Notes: generated by a model not told the origin, from the letters alone. A stretch of 64,000 bases of DNA from Synchiropus splendidus (GCF_027744825.2 NC_071334.1:42571437-42635436); one strand, 5' to 3'; shown: positions 35,521-49,159, numbered from the stretch's first letter. Program-made: numbers and translations.

Positions 35521-37436
35521 TTGCATTTTTGGAAAAGGCACTCAGAGATAGCGTGATAAGTCGAGACAGACAAGCGACAAAACTAGATCTGTTTTTATTT
35601 TTGGCATGTCTGTGAAACTGGGCAAGCCTGTGTTTTTATTATTTTCATGGGCAGACGGGGTCAGATGCTGGTGATAGAGGAGAGGGCATGGGAAATGGCT
35701 CTTAGCATCCTCCCCATTAGGAGCAATCTGTATTTGCCTGGTAAAGAGCATGACTGAACATAATGGGAAATTGAGACAGAAGCCGACGATAAGACCCCCT
35801 GCTCCCTCGGCTCAAAACACCATCTGAACCGGCCTCATCCATGCAATTGTTGAAATGCCGCACAGTCAGTTGAGGAATATATTATTCCCACTGGTCCGGG
35901 TGGCAGTGATGAATGTCTGGAGCAAACTCCCGGAACAGTCACCCAGGCATTTCCGGAGGCTCCAGAGAGTAGAAAGACAGAGATAGTAACAGAGAGCCAG
36001 AGAGCGGAGCACTTGGAGCGGCTGGATTTCTTTAGATTTAAGCGCACTTCACGCTGACAGGATTGGGACACGGTGCCCTCAGACCACCTTCTTTTCTTTC
36101 ACTTCAAAACAGGGATTTCTAGACCTGATGCTCTTCCTGCAACACTGCTGTTGCATAGCAATGTTGCGCGTGACGATGCGTCGACAGTGGAGTGGTGTGA
36201 GACCACAGAGGCCTCCAGTGTCTGTCAGATGTATATCAGTTAAAAGCGGTGACAATCTCAGAGCATGACTCCGGTTTCACGCCCATCTGACCCTTTAAGG
36301 TTGTCTCCACTGTCTTTAATGAGCCAATGGCCGTCCTGATTTGGAAGTGAGTGACACAAACCAACCGTCGTTCTTCCTGTGTAATTACCTAGATAGTGTA
36401 TTGCCAAATATTTGGCTCAGGGTACTACAGTGCCAGGAGCTGGTTACTTTCCTTCTTTTAAATGACAAATTAAATTATGTCAACAGAATAAGTGTGACTT
36501 AAGATGGTTGAGAGTCACAGCCAATTAATACCAGGAGAACATTTCAGAGGCAGATGAAAGGTCACATGCTTGTGCCACTTCCAAGGCCAGATTTCAAGAC
36601 ACACATGTTGTGTCTTGTTTTTACAAGCCTCATAACAGAGGCTGCATCTGAAGGCCCAAGCACTTTGGTTTGCTTTTGTTTGAGTGCTGTTCCTTGTGTT
36701 TATGTCTGGGATTTCTATGGTGCAGTGACCTGAGGGTTGCATGAATGTTGAGTTAACCTATTAACCTATGGACATGAATTGTGTGGTTTGGCCAAAAGAA
36801 TTTGCTGCGTAAATGGAAAAACAGGTGACTCATGTCTTTGACAGTATAATGACACTACTGTTCAACTGGGGAGAATAAAACCTGTGCCACTCCACTCAGT
36901 TCATTTTGACTTTGACCAGTCCCTCCAGGAGATGGCAGTCACAATTATTAATGCATTTCCTACCACGAGTAGAGTACCTCCCCCACGAGTTCAGAGAGGC
37001 GCTGCAATTTTGTCCTATCACCACGACTTTCCCGCCAATTCCACCAATCACTTTAGTCTCCTTTTGTCCTCCCCTCTACGTGGCATGTGCAGCATCATAT
37101 TCCCTCCCTCCTTGTTGAGATGAAGTCATGTGCGACGCCAAATGCTCACATTTGGCCACAAATGTTGTTGCCAAAGGTTGCGATTTGGACGTGAACAATT
37201 CTGAATCCATTCAAAAAGCTCAAATTCCCTTGACTGAAATGTAGAATAGACAGAACTAAAAAGCAAAACTCACGAGTGCAGTGTGCCGTCACCCGAACAC
37301 TTTACAAACAAACATGGCTGACCATGAGATTCATCTCCCTCCAGGCTATTTCTGACACTTTACATCCCGACCCTGTGGAACATATCAGCAGCTACTGTTT
37401 TAATTGTCTGTATTAATGAGCTGCTGAACAACTCCA

Positions 37437-37640
37437 GCCACACACACAAACATTCCCCACCTTTACCAGCCAGTCTCTGCCCCGGTGAGGATCTCCGTAA
37501 CAGCTCCTGAAACTACTCACGGAACACCATCATAAAAAACAAAACAAAATGGGCTTGTTTTATCATCATTTTAGATTTAGCATCTGCATTTATTTTGTTC
37601 TTTATTTTGTGTTCTTTTCACTTGAAATACTTGAATACAT
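37437..37640 (-). repeat. Dispersed repeat U5, copy 2 (inverted)
   Basis: On the plus strand it starts with a CA run and AACATTCCCCACCTTTACC, then CTCCGTAACAGCTCCTGAAA, the complement of the order in copy 1. Confidence 0.6.
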
Positions 37641-39209
37641 ATTCACCTATTTGTTTTAAACCATTCCAGGCAGAAGGTTTTTTTAAGCTGTAACTAAAAC
37701 TATTTTTTTACATGTTAATTTACAAAGGTCTTCATTTCCTCTCATGTTTCAGAACCAAATCACATGATCAATAAAAAAAGTCTGTGAACTGATTGACATC
37801 TCCTTTTGCACCTTCCTCTGCCACACATCACCAATCCAGCTGTTGAAAATCACCTGTCTAGTAACAGTTAAGCCGTTATCTATTCTGTAGTATGGCATCC
37901 GTGGGTGCTTCCATACTTCCATACTAGCTGTGCCATGAATGTCTGTTTTCAGCTTAGAGACATTAAAAGACACGTCGTGAATGTCAGCTCCTGTGGAGCT
38001 ATAATTGTTAACGTCACATGTGTTTCCGGATTCATAGGAAGTTCACTGTGTCAATTCTGAGCGACAAGGAGTCAGTGGGATTATTTCCGGTAATGCTTTG
38101 GCAACACAATCTATGATTCGTGCTGCCAATAAACCCCATTAAATGGCCCAGAAAGCCCATGAGCTGTGGCTGATACACATTATTATTTGACTTTTTCTTC
38201 CCTTTGCGCTGGAGGATCTTCAAGGAGCATGTTAGAAGAGGAGGACATCCATTACCAAGCATCTACAGTGTTGGCACATTTTAAACGTTCTGCAACCCTC
38301 AGCAGTGCCTCATAGAAGTATAAAAAAATAGCTTACTGTTGGGTGCTCAAACCTGTTCCTAACTGGTTTATCTGTATTTGAGGTGATTTAAGGCTTCAGT
38401 GCATGCGATAGCAGAAAGCAAAATTCCGCAGCTTTGAATCTATCACACTGGGAGCTCATGAGCCCAGTGGCTGTGCTCTTGATTCTTCAGCAGATGCTCA
38501 CATCCCAAATGACATTTGAGAGACTTCCAAGCAGCCCCAGTCTGCAGCTAATGGCTTCGTTCAGCTGTTGCTTTCAGGCGGCCTTGCTGTAAAGCATTCG
38601 ATCAAAGAGATATTAGGCCATGTGAGGTCATCGTGGTGAGTACATACAGTCTTGTGAGCAACTAGACCTATAAAGTGAAAATAAGCTGCTCAATTCATTC
38701 ACATACTTTCATGGAGGAGCCTGCAACAACATTAATCACTTCACCACATAAACAAGGTGTTCATCTGGTATAATTGTGTCGCTTCCTGCCCATTACGCTG
38801 AGAACAAATGGAGCAGGAAAGAGAGGATATTGTGGGCCAAGAGCCATGGAAACTCTTCTCAGAGTTGACGGAGAAAGCCAGGCTATTACCGGGGTCCACA
38901 TTTCTCCTCGGTTATCTGAGCGCCAGTTCATGTGGGGCAGTGACGGAATGATCAGTGTTTAATTTAAAGGGCCAAAGCCTTTTTGTGTGGAGGACAGTGT
39001 GAAGGTGTTCAGCAAGCTTGATGTCCATTTCAGTACAATCATCTCAGCTGCGGTGAATGTGCTCATCCTCATTCTGGACAGAAGGTCTGGTTAAATAACA
39101 CCACACTAAACACGTGTGGATCAGTGCTGTTTCTTGGGCAACTGCTTAGTCATGGGTACGCGAGGTGTCATGAAGCAGTATTGCAGGGTTGTAGGGTCAA
39201 ATGAGCTAC

Positions 39210-39840
39210 TTCGAGTTGTTTTTAAACCTGATGTGACTGCAACTTAACCATGCACCTTCACGACAAAACAATGGAGTGCTCCCAGTCTGACCCGTGACGC
39301 CAAGACTGTCTGCCCCGAAGAGCAAGCAAAGCTAACAGCTAAAGCTTCAAAACTTGTAAACAATCAAAGTTGGCTCCTAAATACTAAACTAAATACAGAA
39401 TCGAACAAATCCACTCCAAAATGTGAAGAGAGAGAGAATAATTGTAGGCAAAGAATGTGAAAGATTTGTCTGGAAATTGCCCAAACTAGAATAATGAATT
39501 TATTTTGCCTGAATAGTCAGATGTTTCTTTTTCCTTCCGCACTGACCAGAAACTTACAAGTTAGTCTCAGAAACATGTGAGATGTGAGATTTAATAGAAA
39601 TAACTCCTGATCTATTTTTGCCATATTGACCATCCCTTTCTGGATACATTTTCAAAGAGAGACATTTTCTGCATTTTGTTTCAGCACATATCAAAATAGC
39701 TGAGTGTCAGTAGCTAAACATTTTCGCAAATAAAAAGGACTTTTGACTCAGCACAAGAGCACTTTGGCCAACGTTCCCTTGGTGGTGGGCCTCAGGATCT
39801 GAGTGTGCCATAGCTTAACAAAGTTTGAAAAACACTGCAA
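39210..39840 (+). repeat. Unclassified dispersed repeat U3, copy 2
   Basis: Same orientation and landmark order as 6795-7390, ending GTGTGCCATAGCTTAACAAA. It lies about 270 bp upstream of the second coding exon. Probably a decayed DNA-transposon derivative; class inferred only from its end sequence. Confidence 0.65.
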
Positions 39841-40110
39841 TGAGATTACAATTACGGGATCACAATGTCGTTTTTTTGTTGTAAATTCTTACATTTATTT
39901 TGGTGAGTAAAGCTGCATCTTTCTGGCAACCACAGCTGCTAGATATATTTTTTGCAGTGTGGTTATTTTTTATTTATTTCATATTTTACGCATCGGCCTT
40001 AGCGTTAATTTTATTTTTGACTTGCTGTTTCGTCACAGTCTTTGGAGCAGGTGTACACACTCTCTCAGGCAGTGTCTGCAGGTAATAAACCCACCACCTC
40101 TCTCGCACAG

Positions 40111-40263
40111 ATATCCACGACGAAAACGGCTTGAAGCCAGTCATGGTCTACATCCACGGCGGCTCTTACATGGAAGGCACGGGCAACATGATCGACGGCA
40201 GCATCCTGGCCAGCTACGGGAACGTCATAGTCATCACTATCAACTATCGTCTGGGAGTTCTAG
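40111..40263 (+). CDS. nlgn4x: Neuroligin, second coding exon (nlgn4-like), residues 147-198
   Basis: The exon is 153 nt, entered and left in phase 1, so it joins the preceding exon in frame. The acceptor is a pyrimidine-rich run ending CGCACAG at 40110 and the donor is GTGAGT at 40264. It reads [25 protein letters not shown], then [37 protein letters not shown] is the esterase oxyanion-hole strand, kept in neuroligins although they lack catalysis. [15 protein letters not shown] and VITINYRLG match NLGN4; NLGN3 has VITLNYRVG and NLGN1 has DIRD and GNLYDGS. Splice site A of other neuroligins lies at the junction upstream of this exon; I see no insert coded at the exon edge. The following exon (expected to start GFLSTGDQAAKGNYG) is not in the window. 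Confidence 0.94.
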
Positions 40264-41274
40264 GTGAGTGCAACTGTTCGGACCTTTAATTAGTTTGGGG
40301 AAGGCTGATTGAGTCCGTGTCAGATAAGAGTATTGATTAAGTGACGAACTGGCTTTCGCTCTTTCGCCAACTGGCTGACGCCACTGTTCAGGGAAAGACT
40401 GGCTGAATGAATTTTTTGACCTTTGTCTTTGTGCTTATATGCACAGAGCTGGATGGTGGAAACCGTTCTAAGCTCTTGGTGATTACAATTTTCAGTCTTT
40501 GACGTTTTCAATTAACATGGAATTAACCTTTCTCAATTGGACGTTGTTGATGTATGTTGTAATACCTCTAGAGCTTTCATTTCAAAGGCTAACTTGATTT
40601 AGCATCGACTATTTTTGATGCTCCAATCCTGTGTAGTTGCTTGGTTTTCTTGCGTTCAAACTGTTGCATGTGCTGTTTTGCCACCACAAACAAGCCACTA
40701 AAAGGTGGTCTTCATATTTATTTTTTTCATTTATTTAAAACAGCAGTTCTATCTAAAATAGAATATCACTTATTTCAATGCAAGGCATGGGTTTATCCTG
40801 TGTTAAATTACTGAATGCTGAGTAGCTGCAGGCTCAGAATCTAGCTCTGAGATGTAATCAGCCGTGGAAGATGGAACACACACCATTTTACATCATGTTT
40901 CCCTCAATCCAGGAATTGTTTTTGTTCATGTAGGGATCCCTTTATCTTTCCATCCACGAGCGTGTTTGGTCTGTTCTGCTGGTGCTCCCTGAAGTCCTTG
41001 AACGCTTCTCTCCATTGTATTTTAACATAAACTGGTGTCAAGGTCAGAAGGATGGAAGGAAAAAAAAAATGTGTACAGAGATGAAAAGGTTGTATTCATC
41101 TGATAATGAGAGGGCACTGTGTTGGGAATTATTTGCCTATATCGTACTGTTGCCGCGTGGATACACTCTGTGGCACCAGCCAAGGCCAAATTAACTGTAT
41201 TCCTCAAGATGAGCTGCTATTTTGTTTCATGAAATTGAACAACAACATGATGAAATGCTGAATTATGGACAATT

Positions 41275-41383
<109 letters not shown>

Positions 41384-41446
41384 ACAAAAGAACAACTGAA
41401 TTGAACCAATTGAATTTGGTTTCCATATCCCATAAAATACTGTGAC

Positions 41447-42120
41447 AATTTTAAGACAGGAGACCCAAGTGCAGCAGGAAGGAGACTGAGACCGGAGTCA
41501 AGTCCAACAAATTTAACAATAAAACTACCATAATTACACTTCTACACTAAAAGGAGGCAGGAAAACAAAAGTAACAAAATACTATAAAAGACCAGAATTA
41601 CACTCGACTTCTACGCTAGAAGCAGTCAGGAAAAAGAAACGATGCTAAACCTCAACACCAGATGGAACACAGAACAGAAACAAGCATCCATGACTGCAAA
41701 CGGAAGGGAAGAAACCAGAGTCCAGGGCATGGAAATAAGTCCACAGGATTGTGGGAGAGGAACAAGGCAGGAGCAGGCACAGACACACTGCAAAACAAAG
41801 GAGATCAATCAGGAATAACTCACAAACTCAAAGCGCGTGGAAAAACGTCCACGGTGAGAGAAAGAACCACCCACAATACGATTACGGGCACCGAAGGTCA
41901 TACCAGGGCGAGCAAAAGCAACGAACTGACACCGGTTGTCTTCTGGCCAGCGTTCAAGTAGAGTGGTTTGTGATTCGGAGATTGGGCTCGGAGTGTATGT
42001 GTATCTGTGAAGCCTGTTATGGCGGGAAGAACGCCCACAATCCTGGAAGAGAGGAGGAGAGAAAAACGGCAGCAGGAAGTTGTCCAAAACAAATAAGACC
42101 AGACGGCAGGGGATCGTGAC
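41447..42120 (+). repeat. Dispersed repeat U4, copy 3
   Basis: TGTGACAATTTTAAGACAGG and AGACCCAAGTGCAGCAGGAA open it, the body is purine-rich, and GGGGATCGTGACAAATACG closes it. TGTGACAA and the complement of TCGTGACA at the two ends suggest short inverted termini. No transposase frame seen. Confidence 0.5.
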
Positions 42121-42326
42121 AAATACGCTGTGATTCTGACAAGTTTATCATTAGTGGGTGAAACGCTGGCGCCATCTTGTGACGTCAATGGAGGCATCAT
42201 ACCCCAGTGCACTGAAGCAGTGGAAGTAGCTGCAATATCAGCCAATAGTGAGGGATTTGTCATTGATTTTTGAAGAAGAAGAGCAGCTTCATGCAAACCA
42301 AGGACATGTTTTGATGGGAGACGGGC

Positions 42327-42845
42327 GGCTACACTGAACGCGAATGTAAATGGTATGTAAAATGCATTTTAGAAGGGTCAGCAGTACAAACGTGCCATGT
42401 GTTTGGGTCAACAGTGGGACTGACAAGGTCTTTTACCAGCGAGTATTGATGCCTCCTCACCCATGTTTTTGATAGCTTCTCTGCTGTTTTGATAGGTTGC
42501 GATCATGGCTTGTTTATGTTGGAAAACCTGGGCGTTTGCAATCGGTTCCAAACCTGTTTGAGGCAAACGTTCAGGGCAAAATAATCCTTCAAACCTGCCA
42601 AACACAGATAGTTGCCACTTGTCCCTCATTCTTTAAAATTTCTTCACCTATTTCTGATGACGCTATTCATCTTTGAATTAGAAGAGCGGGCTTCCCTGCT
42701 CACTGGCACCATTAGAACATCCAGCTGTCATGCAACACTTCGCCCTGTCTCCTCTGACACTGAAGCTGAAGAGCTTTTTTACCTGCATTCTAATGGTGTG
42801 CAGACAGGATCTACCTCCAGTGACATCACGAAGGCTTGGTTCTGT
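42327..42845 (+). repeat. Unclassified dispersed repeat U6, copy B (inverted relative to copy A)
   Basis: It begins GGCTACACTGAACGCG and runs through GGTCAACAGTGGGACTGA, CCTCCTCACCCATGTTTTTG and GGATCTACCTCCAGTGACAT. It forms a 21.7-kb-spaced inverted pair with copy A that spans the second coding exon. Confidence 0.75.
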
Positions 42846-43929
42846 TTCTGACTTTGAGACTCACTTAGCACTAGATCTTGCACTTATTTGGTGTAAGTCA
42901 ACAGAACCACCGTTGTAGACATACAGATGTGGTCATTTCACATGCATTTAACATGTACATTGCATGTTTGCCTATTAGTACCATGATGCTTGGAGTCAGT
43001 ACACTCACTGTCATGTACAGTAGTAATATAACGCTGTACCCATTCAAGATAAAACAATATGACCAAATTTTCGGAAAGGAACCAATCTACATCTGGATTG
43101 TCTAGTTAGTATGGAACAAAAGTTTGCCACATTTGTGAGTATTATTATGTAGTAATAACACCATAACAGTGTAAAAAAATAAGTACATTCTTATTGACTA
43201 CTACATTGCAGAAATGCACAGTAGCATCAGAAGTTAGGACCAAAGGGTGAAAGTCTCATTTAAGTTGCATGGATCAGGTAGATGGAACAAGAATAAACTG
43301 AACATGATGTACTGTAACAATGATGGTCATTCTATGCACAAGATGACACTTGAATCTGGCTGGCCGAAAATTGTAAATTGGAAAATTGAAGTCCAACTGA
43401 TTTTTGTATCTACATGTGCTGTTAAAGGCAACCCAAGTCGGATTTACAGACTCATGGATGGACTGCCCCAAAGGTCAACAGCAGCAGAGACAGACAGCCG
43501 CAATGACGAATCAATGGTTCTGTTTGCGGCCAGTCCCCACGGAAGATGAAGGACCTGCTTATCTAGCGATGATGAAATTACATCAATGCGATAGTCGAGT
43601 GACAAGTGCAGACCTAGAATAAATAGATTTAGGACTATAGTACTGAAAAACAAGTGGCTCTGTGGGACATGACACAATGAAAGGGAGTGATTATGTGAGT
43701 GCTGGACCCACTTTCCTGCCATCCCAGATATGATTTTGAAATGATGCCGTTCCAAATCCACTTCTTTGTGCCTTGCACACAGCAGAGGATAAAGCTGAGG
43801 ATAAAAGCTTTTGTAAAGATAGTTTAATATTTTCAACGAGGCAGTAAACAGCCAAGTTATTAGCATTAGTTGTTGGTGCTTTGACCTCAGGCGGGTGTTC
43901 TATATGTTGGCAATAAAGCTGATTCTGAC

Positions 43930-44202
43930 ACACACACACGTTTGTATTGCTTTCCCTGTGGGGACATTGTGAGGTTTCTCATTGCCATAATGCTTTCACC
44001 AGCCTCTCACCCTTAACTTAACCCTCCAAAACACACTGAACCACACTGAAACCCAATTATGATCACCTCATTATTTTGAAGTCTTCATTCTCAAATTGAG
44101 GTTTGGACCTGTTGGGACCAGCAAAAAAAGGTCCCCACGAGGATAGTGTTTTGTCAAGAATTGGTCCCCACTTGGCTGTGTAAACACACACGCACAGGAA
44201 TT
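43930..44202 (+). repeat. (CA)n-bordered dispersed repeat, copy 4
   Basis: CACACACACACGTTTGTATTGC opens it; GGACATTGTGAGGTTTCTCA, CTTAACCCTCCAAAACACAC and GTTTTGTCAAGAATTGGTCC follow; ACACACACGCAC closes it. Confidence 0.85.
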
Positions 44203-44739
44203 TGAATCTTGTTCTGTTCACTGTCTTTGCCGCAAGAAACGATGAGACTCTATTTCAGGAATGTCACTCAGACTTGTCCTATGTTCTGGTCCAAGACAAT
44301 TTCAATGCCTTAGAAAAATCCTCCGTGAGAAGGATTAGGCTCGGGTTTGGGCGGGTCATTCATGGTCATTAAAAGAATATTTGGATTTTTTTTGTTTTTT
44401 AAACAACATTCCCCAAACACTGCTAAAGTTAACGCCGGGCATGTACACACATCCATGTATAGAGTCACAAAAACAAGCAATTAGAGACAAGAAACTTCAG
44501 GCCCACAGGACTCACTGGGCCGATAATCGGTACAATGCAATCTCATCAGAGCAATACAGCGTGATGGTGTCATTAAGATGCAAATTAAAAAGCCAGGTAC
44601 TGTCTCCGGGTAATAAAACTTGCAAAATGACCAAACTTATGAAAAACACTCTCAAAACAACTTATCTCCACAGTTGTAATGCGACACCACCGTGAAAGAA
44701 CGTGAACTGTTTTCAATGGATACAATCAAAAGAGAATTG

Positions 44740-45130
44740 TCAGGTGCAGCTTGTGCACATGATCCAAGTGCAAGTGGTAACCAGCAGCAAAGCGACTCGA
44801 TCACGAGAACACAAGTAAACAGAACTGAACGGAGGGAGAAAGCTGAAAGGAGCAAAGAAGAATCAGAATGCAACCACAATCACACGGTGAAGACCATAGA
44901 CACAATATGCACATGACAGTGAGACACGTGGTGATAAAAAATAGTCCAGTAAAAAACGATAGGTGGAGGAATAAGGAATAAACAAAACTGAGTAACTGAG
45001 AGACGACAGAAAACATGTGGCAGAACAGAACTGTCTCACAGATAAAGTTGACTATTAAAGCTCAAGGACCAAAGAAGCGAACACGAAGGAAAACGGACGA
45101 GGAATAACCAAAAAGGAGCCAAGTTACCTG
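44740..45130 (+). repeat. Dispersed repeat U4-like, copy 4 (weak)
   Basis: GATCCAAGTGCAAGTGGTAA followed by several hundred bases of A-rich, G-containing sequence in the style of the other U4 copies. Confidence 0.35.
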
Positions 45131-45287
45131 CATGGGAGCAGTGAGTCAAGTGCTTGGTCTACATTTCACAATAGTAGATGTTTGAATTTAAAAGCTTGTG
45201 TGTTTGATCAGACCCACATGAGCTCAGCTTCCCAACTGTTTACCAGGAAACAAATATGACGTTCCGTCTTGCGGCCGTCGTCATGTG

Positions 45288-45305
45288 GGAAAAAAAAAAA
45301 AAAAA
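45288..45305. repeat. Poly(A) tract
   Basis: 18 A residues with one flanking G. Similar A runs lie at 27107-27122 and 49918-49931. Confidence 0.9.
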
Positions 45306-48254
45306 GATTTTTTTATGTTGCTGTTTGATGTTTTGCGCACAAACGTGTTATGCTACATGTGTAATGCCATGTTACACACGTGCCATTATTAGAGATACAA
45401 TCTTAATGTCTTTATTCTTCAGCATCGTAGTCAGCTAAGGTGTCATGACTTCCACTGCTGTTCTTCTTTCCTCTGCGCACCATTAGTTCTCAGGATGAAC
45501 ATTCTCCCTATATTTAGTTGCTGTATGAGCCAGAGGGAAAAGGTGTGCTGCAGAAAAAAAAAGAAGTGTTGCACTGCAGAGAGAGAAAAGGAGAACACAG
45601 GTACACAGATGAGGATTTAGATAGACACAACAGAGGGCAGGAGAGCGGAGGATATGACAAGGAGCGGCGGCCATTTCTTCTGCCTGCTGCTTCTTATGTT
45701 GCACAGTGCGACCAACTGGTAAACATGCTCCATCCTGACTAATTGACATGCTGCAGGTTCACCCTGTGTGGTCGCCTTACTATCTCCCACTTGCCAGGGG
45801 CGGCTGCTCTGTACTCTGTACTGTAGTTTGATGACCTACTGGTCATCAAACTGAGTTATCGAGCATCATTCATCTTGCACAATAATCTGGCTGTAATAGC
45901 GGGGCTCCATGTGTTCATAGTGCAGTCGAATTGTCAAAGTTAGAAAGCCAAGCCCAGAAATATAACCGGTTTAAAAAAGTAGTTGTTCACATTCCCCGAA
46001 AACCCAGGTGTTTCACGAGCCCCTAAATCGTCCCTGTGTTCAAGGACTGAATGTGCAGCATGTATGGATTCTCAATATCTCTGTGGATGTCACTTCTTGA
46101 GCATTGTGTCTTTCGCAAAATTGTTCTTCCTTATTCCAAAGGCTGAGCTGCTGGTATCCTCTCCTCAGGGAGCAGCAACATCAAGTGTTGATGTGAGCCT
46201 GCAAGTCGACAAATGGTTAGGTTTTTTGTTGTTTTTTTTTTTTTTAACCCAGTTTCTCAAACAACCTACAGTGGAAAGCAAATTCACAAAATGTAAGTAA
46301 AGCAGAGTGTTGCTGCATGCATATTTATGAGATACATCACAACTGTTTGGGAGGGAGGGGGTGTTATGACTGTAAAATGGAGCAGTTAATTGCTCTAAGC
46401 GTTCTGAGAGCCCAATTTCCTTAAAATAGATTGGATTTTTTTTGTTTTTTTTTGTTTAATGTTTCAGGTGATCTGGGCGATTTCTTCCTTCTCTGACAGT
46501 TTCCATGGGGAGTTCTCTCAATGTAGCCTCAGTTGTTTGGTTGTTCAAAGACATAGCTAACAGGGTTTGAGCCAGGGTTTTTTGTGGCTGAGACCCCACC
46601 GCCCCAGTCAACAAGCATGTGTCAGAAAACTCTGTCTTAGCCAGTGTTTGCAGTGAACACATGACAAGCCTGATATCACTGCAACGATCTCCACATTTGT
46701 CTTCAACCTCCTTCACTCAAGGGGATTAGAAGACTGTTTAGAAGATTTGTTGGATTTAGGAGACGATATTACCACCATGTTGGCAACATAGTTGCTGAAA
46801 AGCGAGACTAGCGAGATCTAGCGTTTTTGTTATACTAAGACAACAGAGTCTCCAGAATAGATCTGCCGAAAGTAGCGTGTAGACAATTGTCACAGCTCTG
46901 AAGTTAAGATAGCTCTTCAGTCAGCACGATCGGCGAGTAAAGAGAACAATGGAAGTCTGTAATGGCTCCTTGCTACCTGCCTGCTTTGCCTGTTTTTCTA
47001 CGGGCGGCAGAACCGGAAGGACTGTAGTGCGCACGCCGCCACCCCTCGTCACAGAGGCGCATTACTCAGTTATCCGCTTTTATCAGTTTATCTCCACAGC
47101 ATGTAAACCAGGAGAACATGACACAATTGGACTCTGCAGCTAAATCGAGCTATTGCCTTAGTGGAGCTACTCTCTGCATGGAACCATACTCACTGAAGAA
47201 GAGGGGAAAGTTTTGACATTTACTGAATTAGTGACGATAAAAACACAAATTTTTAATCATGTGGAGTAAATCTCTCTCCGATCGGCAGTGATCCGAGCAG
47301 CAATGGTCATCATGATGCTCCTTGTGTGATTTTACCGTGAAAAACACCTTGAAAACTCCACCTCCGTGAAGAGGTTTGTTTTGATGTTTCCACTTTGTTT
47401 TAATGCATTTGGTCACGTGAGAGTTCATCTTTAAAAAGAGATGTTTTTCTGGAGGCGTGGCGGCTCTCGTGGTGCAGAAATCCTGGGTTACAATTAGCAC
47501 CATCCCTGAAACACAGTCGCTTTGGGAAGTGTAAAACGCAGCCTCAGGTTTGCCTCCATGATTGTCAGTGATACTCCTGTCAAACACCACGCCGTGTAGA
47601 TGGATGTTATTTCACTGGATTGGTCGTCCGCCAATGAATTTTTCATCTCATCCCATAAATTCGTGATTGGATTGTGATATGGGATGCTTCCGTGGGTTTT
47701 CTGCTAAATGTTTTCCATTCATCTTGCTGCCTCTGGCAAAAAGTGCAACACAACAGTCCCATTGTTGGATAGAACACTTGGTGGATGTTTATATCCAACC
47801 AATTATTGCACAGAGGAAAAACAACTTCACGGTTTGAGGATGGATTCTGTGTGCTTCCGTTCGGATTGTTGGCACGTGTCCTTCGTGGTTGGCGTCAGAT
47901 GTTTCCTTTTTCATCCACAATTTCAAGCAGAATTCCTGACTAGAGTGGCAGAAAGCAGTCTCACTGACTGAACTTGCTAAAAGTCTTTGCCAACCTCAGT
48001 CCTACACTGGAGATCTTGTTGATGCCGGGGAAATATTCTCTAGACATCCACTGCTGTTTCATTTGAAAGACATACAACATCCAATCCTGTGTGTTTTGAA
48101 CTCTGACTGTACAGTTCATTTTTCATCAAAAGTCCTGATGAATGTGTGACTTGGCACATGTTCTCTGCTAACTGTAGCCAAGTTGATTTTGTGCCTTTTG
48201 AAATCAAACCTTTTTATTCTCCAATCTGCTTCTATATTTTAATGTTGCGTCAAG

Positions 48255-48410
48255 TGACGAGTTGGCGAGGTTTCATGACACAGTGTCCTGATTTTCAGAG
48301 GCCACCAGATGGCACTGTCTGCTGTAAAATGTCCGGACTTAAACTACTAATTCAATGAAACCTCACATCATTCCTAAACCAAGAGCGCCATCTGGTGGCC
48401 TCTGAAAATT
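48255..48410. mobile_element. MITE of the 'CATCTGGTGG' family, copy 3, with perfect 23-bp inner inverted repeat
   Basis: 48291-48313 (starts ATTTTCAGAGGCCACCAG) is the exact reverse complement of 48387-48409, with 73 nt between. Each arm contains the CCACCAGATGGC motif. The outer TGATGGGTA ends of the family are not evident here. Confidence 0.7.
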
Positions 48411-49084
48411 TGCTTCAGATCACCATAGTTGGATGCCGTGGATCAGTGTGTGCAGAAGGACTGTGCTACCTGCTTGAGCTTAGCAGACTGAAATGAACAA
48501 GGAAATAACCCAGCTCTTTAACCAGAGCCTGCTCCCATCTGAGGCACTACTTGAGGTCTATGATGTCACTTGTGGACAATGTTTTTATGTGTGAAAAATG
48601 CCCCAGAGGCTCTTCGTTGTCTGCCGAACGCTCGCTCCAGCGGTGCCCGTGTGGGTGATGCTGTGTCTCACATTCAAATGATTTTTGTGAGTAGAAGTAC
48701 GAAGTAAGAAGTAAGTTTGGGGTTGAACCTCATATCACTTTTAAAAAAAAGTGACTCCGACTGGGGTCTACAAATGAGGACACTGTTTCATGAAGCCTCA
48801 TCAGCCATTCAGTACTTGCATCCATTTTTTCCGTCGCTGCCACGTTCCAATCCTCCTTCTGTGCCTTAGCCCGACTTCTGTGCCTTAGCCCGCCCCCAAA
48901 CCCCATCATTGGTTAAGAAGCATCATGACACAAATTCAACTTAGGCCTTTCCTCCAGTGAGGCAGAGGAGTGATCCAATTTTGACAAAAGCAACACATAG
49001 TTAAGGAACATTTGTTTTTGCCAGTGCTGCTGGTCAAAGAGTGTAATTGCAAACTGTCATAAAAAACTGGGTCTCTGGGTCTCC

Positions 49085-49087
<3 letters not shown>

Positions 49088-49159
<72 letters not shown>

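Larger units (their letters stand above)
15666..40110 (+). other. nlgn4x: Neuroligin intron between the two coding exons (24.4 kb)
   Basis: It starts GTAAGT and ends CACAG, with both flanking exons in phase 1. The content is transposon debris and unclassified sequence. Named repeats are listed separately. Stretches where I recognise nothing include about 15670-16690, 18130-19500, 22540-23500, 24000-26000, 26350-27890, 29640-30900, 32450-34150, 35530-37430 and 37640-39200. No nested gene with exons or conserved domains was recognised on either strand. Confidence 0.9.

Noticed and set aside
15666..40110. A splice-site-A cassette exon like those of other neuroligins
   Set aside because: No phase-1, acidic/basic KKQ..DGDEDE-like insert flanked by splice sites was recognised. 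A very short divergent one could have been missed.
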